From positions 1 through 14,231 of the forward strand of contig CAYXZQ010000043.1 of the NCBI GenBank assembly GCA_964469935.1: DNA of 14,231 bases, in the 5' to 3' direction. The stretch is from CAYXZQ01 sp964469935 (GTDB lineage: Archaea > Nanobdellota > Nanobdellia > Woesearchaeales > DSVV01). Below, in pieces: positions 1-6,783 of this stretch; positions within the stretch are counted from its first letter, which is position 1, and every line of letters begins with the position of its first letter. The translations under genes were made by a program, and so were the position numbers. Under the pieces are notes generated by a model, which worked only from the letters and a program-made list of their open reading frames with translations, was not told the origin of the DNA and did no database searches.

Positions 1-291
1 TACATAAAAAATAAAATTGGAATAGAATAACTACTAAAACAATAACATGACTGAAATAAACTAATTTAAATTTATTTATATTAATTGAAAGATAAATAAT
101 AATGGTTAATGAATATATAAGTATAATTATCATGTTATTTATATGTAAATAAATAATAAATTATAATTTATATTAAATACTTATTTATATTATATTTAAA
201 ATATTCTTTTAAATAATAATTTTTATAATAACTAATATTTATAAATATATAATTAATAATAATAATATTTTTATAATTAATTAAATAATGA

Positions 292-455
292 ATTCTTGAT
301 TTTTCAGAAAGCAATGACATATTTCATAATGTATTCATGCTGCCAGGCGTCCACATTGATGAAAAAGAACCCATTTCAGATGAAGAGCATTGTTCATCCG
401 AGGTAAAAGATCCATGATACCTGTCCGGGCCTGATGGTTCCTGCCTCTGGAGCAC
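292..455. other. GC-richer island in AT-rich spacer: gene remnant or small RNA
   Basis: This is the only high-complexity stretch in the first 600 bases. On the plus strand the frame 292-417 reads as 41 protein-like codons (including FMLPGVHIDEKEPISDEEH) ending in TGA, but with no ATG in a suitable place and a stop directly upstream, so it looks like the tail of a lost gene. A perfect hairpin GATGAA/TTCATC lies at 379-398. A minus-strand TATA-like sequence is at about 463-476, which would place a minus-strand transcript start near 440. Either a pseudogene tail or a small RNA is possible; no family is recognised. Confidence 0.3.
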
Positions 456-595
456 CAAAATATTTATATATAAAATAAGTAAAAAAATAAGATAAATAAT
501 ATGAAAAAAAATTTGTATCAAAATAATAACATTTATATACTAGTACATTAATATATTTATTAGTACACTAGTTATGAGAAAAATTATTAAAAAAA

Positions 596-614
596 TTGTT
601 AAATAAATTAACAA
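596..614. promoter_or_regulatory. Inverted repeat upstream of AbrB-like gene
   Basis: TTGTTAA (596-602) and TTAACAA (608-614) form a perfect 7-base inverted repeat around ATAAA. It lies 25 bases before the AbrB-like start codon and overlaps the AT-rich stretch where a TATA box is expected. AbrB/MazE proteins often bind palindromes near their own promoters, so an autoregulatory operator is a possible reading. The surroundings are very AT-rich, so chance is a real alternative. Confidence 0.3.
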
Positions 615-638
615 AAAAATAAGTAGTTTCGGCCAAAA

Positions 639-806
639 ATGACTGAGATCAAAAGAAAACTCTACAAGAGGGGCTCCAGCTTCGAGACTACTATTCCGAT
701 GCCGCTTCTTTTCGCACTTGACAAGTCCAAGAAGCATAACGTAATCTTCAAGTACGATGCACCGTCTAACAGATGGTATATCGAATTCGAGGAGAGGGTC
801 AAATGA
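639..806 (+). CDS. Small AbrB/MazE/SpoVT-like DNA-binding protein
   Basis: A 55-residue protein starting MTEIKRKLYKRGSSFETTIP. The pattern of a basic strand (KRKLYKRGSS), a conserved T-IP turn (TTIPMPLLFAL) and a second beta segment (HNVIFKYD...NRWYIEFEER) resembles the swapped-hairpin AbrB fold, which normally acts as a dimer binding palindromic DNA. Similar tiny proteins are common in DPANN-type archaea. The stop overlaps the start of the next gene (ATGA at 803-806), so the two are translationally coupled and probably functionally linked. No Shine-Dalgarno sequence is obvious upstream, so the message may be nearly leaderless. Whether it is a repressor, an antitoxin or something else cannot be read from the sequence. 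Confidence 0.75.
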   Translation: MTEIKRKLYKRGSSFETTIPMPLLFALDKSKKHNVIFKYDAPSNRWYIEFEERVK

Positions 807-1192
807 GCAGCAAAAAGTCGCTTGAGAACATCGTGAAGTCCAAGGAGGGGGACAATCACGTTAAGCACTTCGACCCTGTCGACGCCATCTCGCATCATGT
901 CGTGTTGGTCATATTCCTATGCATGCTCTTCCTCTTCAGCCTCGTCCTATTCTTCACCTCAGAACAGAATCCAGCCTCTGCAACAGCATATGCTATCATG
1001 CAGTTCAAGACCCCTACAGTCTTCCATAGCATGGGTGCAGGGATATCAGGATTCATCAGTAACGTGCGGCAAAGTGAGGACCGACCCCTCATCTTGTTGA
1101 CCTTGTATACCTTCTGGATCGTGATTTTCGGTCTGGTGAACATGGCTCTCTACGAGAGGAACCTCCAAAAGGATCACAGGAAAAAGAAGTGA
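803..1192 (+). CDS. Two-helix membrane protein of unknown function
   Basis: A 129-residue protein starting MSSKKSLENI. The open frame extends 30 bases upstream, but the ATG at 803 overlaps the stop of the AbrB-like gene (ATGA), a typical coupled start, and is preferred. The N-terminal 30 residues are charged; hydrophobic segments lie at about residues 32-52 and 95-117, joined by a loop of about 42 residues, and the tail (ERNLQKDHRKKK) is strongly basic. This suggests both ends in the cytoplasm with an external loop. No family is recognised. The coupling to a possible DNA-binding regulator suggests a regulator/membrane-effector pair, which is inference. Confidence 0.7.
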   Translation: MSSKKSLENIVKSKEGDNHVKHFDPVDAISHHVVLVIFLCMLFLFSLVLFFTSEQNPASATAYAIMQFKTPTVFHSMGAGISGFISNVRQSEDRPLILLTLYTFWIVIFGLVNMALYERNLQKDHRKKK

Positions 1193-1200
1193 AATCCAGA

Positions 1201-1230
1201 AGGTATTTTTTTTATTTTTACCTTTTTCTC
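1201..1230 (+). terminator. T-rich terminator after membrane protein gene
   Basis: AGGTA (1201-1205) and TACCT (1219-1223) can pair around a T-rich loop, and the stretch 1206-1230 is nearly all T on the plus strand. Archaeal transcription ends mainly at T-runs. It lies eight bases after the membrane protein stop and 46 bases before the converging end of the S7 gene. Confidence 0.45.
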
Positions 1231-1268
1231 TAACGATGACAGGATATGAATAAGAGAAAAGTGAGGGT

Positions 1269-1868
1269 TTACCTGCTCGAGTCAGCCTGCCTTTCCATCT
1301 CGTGCTTCTTCGAGACAGCCACGGACTGCTGGCTCTGGTTGTAGGCATTGATGATCTCGTCGGCGAGGGCTTTCTCTATGGGTGTCTTCGAGTTGAAGGA
1401 TTTCTGGTATGCGCCCTGTGTGAAGAGCCTCAGCGTCATGTCGACCCTCCTCTGCGGCGCGCACTCGACCGGCTTCGGATAATGTGCCCCGCCGTACTCG
1501 ATCATGATTATCTCTTCCCTCGGAGCTGCATTCTCGATTGCCTTGACCAGGACAGCTATCGGGTTCTTCTTCGTCCTCTGCTCTATTATCTCAAGCACCT
1601 TCTCAGTGATGTTGAAGACCGTATGGCTCTTGCCAGTATTCGGGCCGCTTGTCTTGAAATGCTTCTTTGACTTGTGACCTGAGACCTGGATCTTGTTCAT
1701 GAGCCTCTCGATTATGAATACCCTTGACTTGTGGAACCTGCTTCCTGCATACCTCGCTCCTGTTCGCGGGACGAAAGTCGGCTCCAGGTGTATGTACCTC
1801 TTGAGGCCCGGGTCTTCGACCTGTATGCCTTCTGTCCCCCACCTGTTGAACGCTTTTATCTCTGCCAT
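1269..1868 (-). CDS. rps7: 30S ribosomal protein S7 (uS7)
   Basis: A 199-residue protein, the usual size of archaeal uS7, which binds the 3' major domain of 16S rRNA and organises the head of the small subunit near the E site. Recognisable parts are the archaeal N-terminal lead (FNRWGTEGIQVEDPGLKRYI), the central helices with NTGKSHTVFNITEKVLEII and KNPIAVLVKAIENAAPREE, and the tail ALADEIINAYNQSQQSVAVSKKHEMER. The start ATG is two bases past the S12 stop, and AAGGAAG at the end of the S12 gene can serve as ribosome binding site. It is the last gene of the operon here: no elongation factor gene follows, and the next gene is convergent. Confidence 0.97.
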   Translation of the reverse strand: MAEIKAFNRWGTEGIQVEDPGLKRYIHLEPTFVPRTGARYAGSRFHKSRVFIIERLMNKIQVSGHKSKKHFKTSGPNTGKSHTVFNITEKVLEIIEQRTKKNPIAVLVKAIENAAPREEIIMIEYGGAHYPKPVECAPQRRVDMTLRLFTQGAYQKSFNSKTPIEKALADEIINAYNQSQQSVAVSKKHEMERQADSSR

Positions 1869-1870
1869 CT

Positions 1871-2308
1871 TTACTTCCTTGCCTTCTCCATCCTGCCGCT
1901 GAGTAGCGCCGGCAACGACTGGTCATTGACCTTCGTTATGCACCATCTGACGCCGGGGATATCTCCCTTTGCCCTGCCCATCTTTCCGCCGATGCACTCC
2001 AGGACGACCTCGTCGTGCTCGTCGATGAGCTTCGTCGCGCCGTCACCCGGTACGAACGCGGTCACCTGCTTGCCGTTCTTTATGAGCTGGACCCTTACGC
2101 ACTTCCTCATCGCCGAGTTTGGCTGCTTGGCCTCGAGCTGGATCTTCTCAAGGACGATCCCCTTTGCCTGGGAGCTGCCCCCGAGTGGGTCAGATGCCTT
2201 CCTGAGGTCATATATCCTCCTGAACAGCTTCTTCTTGCTGAGCCTGAATACTTTCCTTCTTTTCTGCAGTTTGCTTGCGGAATTTATGCCTTTTGATTTC
2301 TTTGCCAT
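1871..2308 (-). CDS. rps12: 30S ribosomal protein S12 (uS12)
   Basis: A 145-residue protein, normal length for archaeal uS12, a decoding-centre protein of the small subunit. The signature KQPNSAMRKCVRVQLIKNGK is present, followed by AFVPGDGATKLIDEHDEVV and the C-terminal GDIPGVRWCITKVNDQSL. The highly basic N-terminus (MAKKSKGINSASKLQKRRK) is typical of the archaeal/eukaryotic branch. It starts 27 bases after the NusA stop; AGGAGA at 2322-2327 is the likely ribosome binding site, with a rather long 13-base spacer. It sits between NusA and S7 as in many archaea. Confidence 0.97.
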   Translation of the reverse strand: MAKKSKGINSASKLQKRRKVFRLSKKKLFRRIYDLRKASDPLGGSSQAKGIVLEKIQLEAKQPNSAMRKCVRVQLIKNGKQVTAFVPGDGATKLIDEHDEVVLECIGGKMGRAKGDIPGVRWCITKVNDQSLPALLSGRMEKARK

Positions 2309-2335
2309 TTTTTGTGATGATTCTCCTGATGCATG

Positions 2336-2752
2336 TCACAAGACCTTGATCTCCTCGATGTCGAAGTACCGCTTCATGACATCTTCGAAATTCCTCAGGT
2401 TCTCGGCCGCCCTGCCGATCAAGAGCCCCCTTCCCCTGTGGTCGGACGCCTCTGCGACAATCCTCTTTTCCTCGAGCTCTGCAGCCTTCAGCTTCACAGG
2501 GTAGACTATATTCTTGAGGAACGCTATCGGGTCAGGGTTGAACTCTACTATTTTAATCTTTCTATTGATCTTTTTCTCTATGAGCCTCGCCTTGAAGCCT
2601 CCCTTGCCGATGGCCCTTCCCAGCTCTTTTTCCTCGACAACGAACATCAGGAGGCCGCTCCTGTCCATGAAGCAGTCCCTGAGCCGTGTGCCGGTGACAT
2701 TCTCGAATATGTTCATGTAATGCATCAAGTTCGAATCGTATTTTATCTTCAA
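2336..2752 (-). CDS. nusA: NusA-like KH-domain transcription factor (archaeal NusA), TTG start
   Basis: A 138-residue archaeal NusA, consisting only of two KH RNA-binding domains and lacking the bacterial N- and C-terminal parts. The first KH loop is ELGRAIGKGGFKARLIEKK at about residues 44-61; the second (GRGLLIGRAAENLRNFEDV, about 107-125) has IGRA in place of a strict GxxG. The reading frame stays open 72 bases further upstream to an ATG inside the L30e gene, but those extra residues do not look like NusA. The TTG at 2752 gives the family-typical start (KIKYDSNLMHYMNIFENVTG) and is preceded by GGTGA (2760-2764) with a 7-base spacer of pure T. GGTGA overlaps the L30e stop, implying coupled translation. 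Its cellular role is thought to be RNA binding during transcription. Confidence 0.88.
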   Translation of the reverse strand: MKIKYDSNLMHYMNIFENVTGTRLRDCFMDRSGLLMFVVEEKELGRAIGKGGFKARLIEKKINRKIKIVEFNPDPIAFLKNIVYPVKLKAAELEEKRIVAEASDHRGRGLLIGRAAENLRNFEDVMKRYFDIEEIKVL

Positions 2753-2759
2753 AAAAAAA

Positions 2760-3044
2760 TCACCTGATGATTCCAAGCACTGAGATAGAGAACGGCTTCT
2801 TGCATATGACTCCCAGCTCATCATTCGGGCATCCCAGCCTGGTTATGCTGAAACTGCCCATCTTTGACAAATGCTCCACATCCTCAGAGAGGCTGCTGCT
2901 TGAGTTTGATGCCATATACACCTTCCCGATGCTTCCTGCGCGAAGGCCCCTTATCACGCTCTTCTGGCCTATGACGGCCTTGCCTTCCTTGATGAGCCTC
3001 TTTATGTCCTCGATATCCTTGTCGACTTTCTTTGCTTTTGCCAT
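2760..3044 (-). CDS. rpl30e: 50S ribosomal protein L30e (eL30)
   Basis: A 94-residue member of the L7Ae/L30e/S12e RNA-binding fold. Family features visible are DIEDIKRLIKEGKAVIGQKS, the RGLRAGSIGKVYMASNSS strand-turn, and the C-terminal SFSITRLGCPNDELGVICKK with the conserved LG-CPNDELG-ICKKPF pattern. The gene lies between rpoA'' and nusA, the standard archaeal position. Start choice: ATG at 3044 (MAKAKK) or GTG at 3050 (adding two residues); ATG is preferred, though AGGAAA at 3055-3060 would also fit the GTG. The stop is overlapped by the ribosome binding site of nusA. Confidence 0.95.
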   Translation of the reverse strand: MAKAKKVDKDIEDIKRLIKEGKAVIGQKSVIRGLRAGSIGKVYMASNSSSSLSEDVEHLSKMGSFSITRLGCPNDELGVICKKPFSISVLGIIR

Positions 3045-3051
3045 TTTCACT

Positions 3052-4185
3052 TCATTTCCTTATCTTTGTCACGAGGCCCGGCAGCCCGGTGCCTATCGGT
3101 ACCGGCTGGTTCAGCATCACGTTCTCCACGACGCTGTTGAGCTTGTCCTTCTCGCCTACAAGGGATGCGCTGATAAGGTGCTTGATTGGCGTCTCGAATG
3201 ATGCCTTTGCAAGGACGCTTGACTTCTCGCTCACGACCCCGTATCTCGTTATGCCCTTGATGCCGCCGTTCACGCACATGATGTCGGCGACAAGCATTAT
3301 GTGCCTGATGTCGACGTTGAGCCCCTGGGCGTCGATGACCTTTATGACCTCGTCGATAATCGCCTGTCTTGCAGCCTCGATCCCCAGGACATTAGTGATC
3401 TCATAGATGTTGTTGGACGTGGTCCTGGTCGGATCCACGTATTCCTTCTCCAGGACCTCTGCAAGGTTGGTCCCTGCCGTCACGATGATGAACTCATCCC
3501 CGCGCTTGACAGGCAGGACCTGGTTGATGCCCTTGACCCCTGCGATGTAGAGCTCCTTGAGCTTCTCCTTGAACTTGAAGAGCTGGTTTATCTCCTCGTT
3601 CTTGCCCTTCTGCTTGATGACAATCTTGTCCTGCTTTGTCTTTACATTGAAGGTCTTTGTGCTCTTGGATATGATCGCTGTGACCTTGGCAGTGTCAAGA
3701 TTGAGCGACTTTGCGACGGCCGAGTCAAGTTCAATCTCGATGGTGAAATCGCCGATATTGACAATTATCTCCTTTGTGACTGACTTGAGGGTCGTCTCCC
3801 TTATCTGGGACGCTATCTCCCTGATGTTCTTGCCTTTTGAATACGGAGCCTTGAGATAGATCTCCATCATCGGTGTCGAAAGGGATTTCGAACCGTCCAG
3901 TATCTCTATTATCCTCGGCAGGCCCATGGTCACGTTCATCTCGGCGACTCCTGCGAAGTGGAATGTGTTCAGCGTCATCTGTGTGCCCGGTTCGCCTATC
4001 GATTCCGCGCCGATGAGCCCCACTGCCTCTCCTGCCTCGACGCTCATGTTCCTGTACTCCTTCTCTGTCAACTCGAGGATGGCCCTGAGCTTCTTCTGGC
4101 TGATGCCCTTGGGCAGGCTGTCCTCCAGCTCCTTGATTATCTTGGGCGGCAGCTTCTCCTGGTATTCTTCCATCAATTTTGACAT
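3052..4185 (-). CDS. rpoA2: DNA-directed RNA polymerase subunit A''
   Basis: A 377-residue subunit equivalent to the C-terminal third of bacterial beta'. It supplies the trigger loop and part of the clamp and jaw. The trigger-loop region GEPGTQMTLNTFHFAG is at about residues 64-79, preceded by EAVGLIGAESI, and the C-terminal DIRHIMLVADIMCVNGGIKG and KASFETPIKHLISASLVGEK are typical. The open frame begins at 4206, but ATG at 4185 is preferred: GGTGA at 4191-4195 lies 5 bases upstream and the A' stop is at 4187-4189, so the genes almost touch. This follows directly from rpoA1 as in nearly all archaea. Confidence 0.97.
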   Translation of the reverse strand: MSKLMEEYQEKLPPKIIKELEDSLPKGISQKKLRAILELTEKEYRNMSVEAGEAVGLIGAESIGEPGTQMTLNTFHFAGVAEMNVTMGLPRIIEILDGSKSLSTPMMEIYLKAPYSKGKNIREIASQIRETTLKSVTKEIIVNIGDFTIEIELDSAVAKSLNLDTAKVTAIISKSTKTFNVKTKQDKIVIKQKGKNEEINQLFKFKEKLKELYIAGVKGINQVLPVKRGDEFIIVTAGTNLAEVLEKEYVDPTRTTSNNIYEITNVLGIEAARQAIIDEVIKVIDAQGLNVDIRHIMLVADIMCVNGGIKGITRYGVVSEKSSVLAKASFETPIKHLISASLVGEKDKLNSVVENVMLNQPVPIGTGLPGLVTKIRK

Positions 4186-4186
4186 C

Positions 4187-6757
4187 CTACTCACCTGCCT
4201 GCTCAATGATCTTCTTCACATTGAGCTTTCCGTTCTCGCTTTTCGAGACATCTATGTCGTCTTCGCCATAGTTGAACTGTATCACCTTGCCGCTGGCATC
4301 CCTGACCGTCCTGTCGTACTCGACCCTGAGGTCCTGGGTGGCGTTCGCAAGCCTCCTGTAGAGGTATCCTGATTTCGGGGTCCTGAGCGCCGTGTCCATG
4401 AGGCTGTCCCTCCCTGTCATGGAGCCGTAGAAGAACTCTGAAGGGCTCAGTCCCGACTTGAAGCTGTTCTGGATGAAGCCGTGCGCAGCCGGGCCCAGGT
4501 CGTCCTTTTTGAAGCACGAGAGCGCCCTCCTGTTGTAGCCCTTCTCTATCCTGTGCCCCCTCATCGCCTGCTGGCCCACGCATCCGCTCATCTGGGCGAG
4601 GTTCAACGGGTTCCCCCTGGAGCCTGAAAGGTTCATGACCATCATGGAAGTGCTCTTGTTGTTGTACTGGGCGACAATCCCTCCTGTGTCGTTCCTTGCC
4701 TTGTTGAGTATCTCGAGGATCTTGAGCTCAAGCGTCTCCTTAATGCTCCTGCCGGGGAATGCCTCGAGCTTCCCGCTGTGGTACTGCTCGATGAGCTCGT
4801 CGACCCTTGACTGGGCCTTCTCCATTATCCCTGTTATGGTCTCATTGGCTTCCTTCGGGAGGTCTACATCGGATATCGCTGTCGAGAATCCGAGCTTGAG
4901 CAGGGTCTCGATCCCCAGCCTGAACATCCTGCCGAGGATGCTTATCGTCTCTTCCGGCCCGTATCTCTTGTGCAGGTTCCTGAGAAGCAGCCCCGAGCCT
5001 TCACCCAGGTTGGCCTTGTCCATTGTCCCTGATATCAGCTTGCCTTTCTTTATAACGACGTCACTCCCTCCCCTGTCAGTCCCCTTGAAATTGAAGTCAG
5101 ATGGCAGCACGCAGCTGAAGACCTCTTTTCCTGTCACTTCTGCCTTCTTCGGCAGGTCCTTGAAATCGTTGATACGTATGGACGAGAGAAGGTCGAGTGC
5201 CTCATCCCTCGTCATCTTGAGGTCTTTTGTGAGCAGGTAATTGCCTGAGATCGCGTCCTGGATGCATCCGATGATGGAGAGGCCGTACCTCGGGCTTATA
5301 AGCTGGGTCCTGACTTCCATGAGTATCTCTGCCTCGACCCTGGCCTCTTCTGTCTGCGGTATGTGCAGGTTCATCTCGTCCCCGTCGAAATCAGCGTTGT
5401 AAGGCGCGCATACAGCCGGGTTGAGCCTGAATGTCTTGTGAGGCAGGACCTTGACCCTGTGGCACATCATGGACATCCTGTGAAGCGAAGGCTGCCTGTT
5501 GAATATGGATATGTCGCCGTTCATGACATGCCTCTCCACATAATAGCCCGGCTGGATCTCCTCGAGCAGCTGCTCCTTTGTCTCGTCTGTTATCTTCTTC
5601 TTCTTTCCGTCAGGCCTTACGATATAGTTCGCTCCCGGGTATTCGGAGGGGCCTTTCTCGACGAATTTCTTGAGGTACTCGACATTCCAATCAGTCACCC
5701 TCTCAGGTATCGTGAGCTTCATCGCAATCCTTCTCGGCACGCCGACCTCGTCGATGTCTATCATCGGGTCAGGGCTAATCACTGTCCTTGACGAGAAATT
5801 AGTCCTCTTCCCGACAAGGTTGTGCCTTATCCTCCCTTCCTTGCTCTTGATCCTTGCAGTTATCGTCTTTAGGGGCTGGCCTGACCTGTGCCTTGCGATC
5901 GGCAGCTGGGCCACCTCGTTGTCGAAGAAGGTGGTGACATGGTACTGCAGGAGGTCCCAAAGGTCCTCGATGATTATCTCCGGCGCTCCTGCATTGATGT
6001 TCTCGAAAAGCCTCTGGTTGATTCTCACGATGTCGCCGAGCTTGTGCGTGAGGTCATCCTCGCTCCTCTCCCCGCTCTCGAGGGTTATCGAGGGCCTCAT
6101 CGTCACGGGCGGGATTGGCAGGACCGTAAGGACCGTCCACTCAGGCCTTATGTGCTTCGGGTTGAGCCCGAAGACCTCCATGTCCTCGTCGGGTATCTTC
6201 TCAAGCCTTGTCCTTATCTCGATAGGCGATAGCCTCTTCTCGTTCTCTAGGAACGTAGTGGGCTTCTCTATGGTTATCTTCTGCTGCCTTGCCTTGCAGT
6301 GCGGGCACTTGTTGATCGTCCTGAGGCTAGTTATGATGTCTGCAATCATCTTTCTCCTTCCTACAAGCCCCTCCTCGCTCTCTATCTCGTTGAGCTTGTC
6401 TATGTTTGAGTCTATCTTGTTCTTCGGGATGAGTATCCTTCCGCATTCTTTGCAGCTGCACTTGAGCAGGTTGAGGATTACCCCTATATACTTGAGGTGG
6501 ACTATCGGCCTTGCAAGCTCGATGTAGCCGAAATGACCAGGGCATTCCTTGAGCTTCGAGCCGCAGGTCTTGCAAGTCAGGCCAGGGTCGATTACGCCAA
6601 GGCGGATGTCCATCAGACCCCCGTCTACAGGGTATCCTTCCTTGTCATAGAGCTCAGGCGTCACGACTTTCGCCGATGCCATCTTCTTGATCAGCTTCGG
6701 GCTCAGCATCCCGAACTGGATCTCATTGACCTTCTTGTATACCAGTTTTTCTTCCAT
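4187..6757 (-). CDS. rpoA1: DNA-directed RNA polymerase subunit A'
   Basis: An 856-residue subunit, close to the usual archaeal length, carrying most of the active site. The catalytic magnesium motif NADFDGDEM is at residues 454-462 (D456, D458, D460). The N-terminal zinc site CKTCGSKLKECPGHFG is at 62-77, with further CSCKECGR (100-107) and CPHC (151-154) clusters. The bridge-helix region with GYLYRRLANA appears near the C-terminus, where the subunit hands over to A''. The start ATG is 26 bases past the B' stop, with AAGG just upstream. The last codons contain the GGTGA used by A''. Confidence 0.98.
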   Translation of the reverse strand: MEEKLVYKKVNEIQFGMLSPKLIKKMASAKVVTPELYDKEGYPVDGGLMDIRLGVIDPGLTCKTCGSKLKECPGHFGYIELARPIVHLKYIGVILNLLKCSCKECGRILIPKNKIDSNIDKLNEIESEEGLVGRRKMIADIITSLRTINKCPHCKARQQKITIEKPTTFLENEKRLSPIEIRTRLEKIPDEDMEVFGLNPKHIRPEWTVLTVLPIPPVTMRPSITLESGERSEDDLTHKLGDIVRINQRLFENINAGAPEIIIEDLWDLLQYHVTTFFDNEVAQLPIARHRSGQPLKTITARIKSKEGRIRHNLVGKRTNFSSRTVISPDPMIDIDEVGVPRRIAMKLTIPERVTDWNVEYLKKFVEKGPSEYPGANYIVRPDGKKKKITDETKEQLLEEIQPGYYVERHVMNGDISIFNRQPSLHRMSMMCHRVKVLPHKTFRLNPAVCAPYNADFDGDEMNLHIPQTEEARVEAEILMEVRTQLISPRYGLSIIGCIQDAISGNYLLTKDLKMTRDEALDLLSSIRINDFKDLPKKAEVTGKEVFSCVLPSDFNFKGTDRGGSDVVIKKGKLISGTMDKANLGEGSGLLLRNLHKRYGPEETISILGRMFRLGIETLLKLGFSTAISDVDLPKEANETITGIMEKAQSRVDELIEQYHSGKLEAFPGRSIKETLELKILEILNKARNDTGGIVAQYNNKSTSMMVMNLSGSRGNPLNLAQMSGCVGQQAMRGHRIEKGYNRRALSCFKKDDLGPAAHGFIQNSFKSGLSPSEFFYGSMTGRDSLMDTALRTPKSGYLYRRLANATQDLRVEYDRTVRDASGKVIQFNYGEDDIDVSKSENGKLNVKKIIEQAGE

Positions 6758-6783
6758 TTTCCTTTTTTCAACTACCTTCTTTT

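Larger units (their letters stand above)
1..638. other. AT-rich spacer without a clear gene
   Basis: No convincing gene is seen before the small AbrB-like gene at 639. Positions 1-290 and 455-630 are almost pure A and T, with simple runs such as AATAATAAT and TTAATTAAT, in sharp contrast to the roughly balanced composition of the operon to the right. A GC-richer island sits near 292-455 and is listed separately. Such a block could be a decayed insertion, a DNA unwinding or partition region, or simply an AT-rich intergenic region. Nothing in the sequence decides between these. Confidence 0.6.

Noticed and set aside
355..401. Possible box C/D guide RNA on the plus strand (TGATGA, CAGA, TGAAGA, CCGA)
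   Set aside because: Only the first box matches well; D' and D boxes deviate from CTGA and no closing stem is present.
5670..6527. Long plus-strand open frame of 285 codons antisense to rpoA1
   Set aside because: It is opposite a certain gene and its composition is that of a mirrored coding sequence; other antisense frames over the operon are rejected for the same reason.
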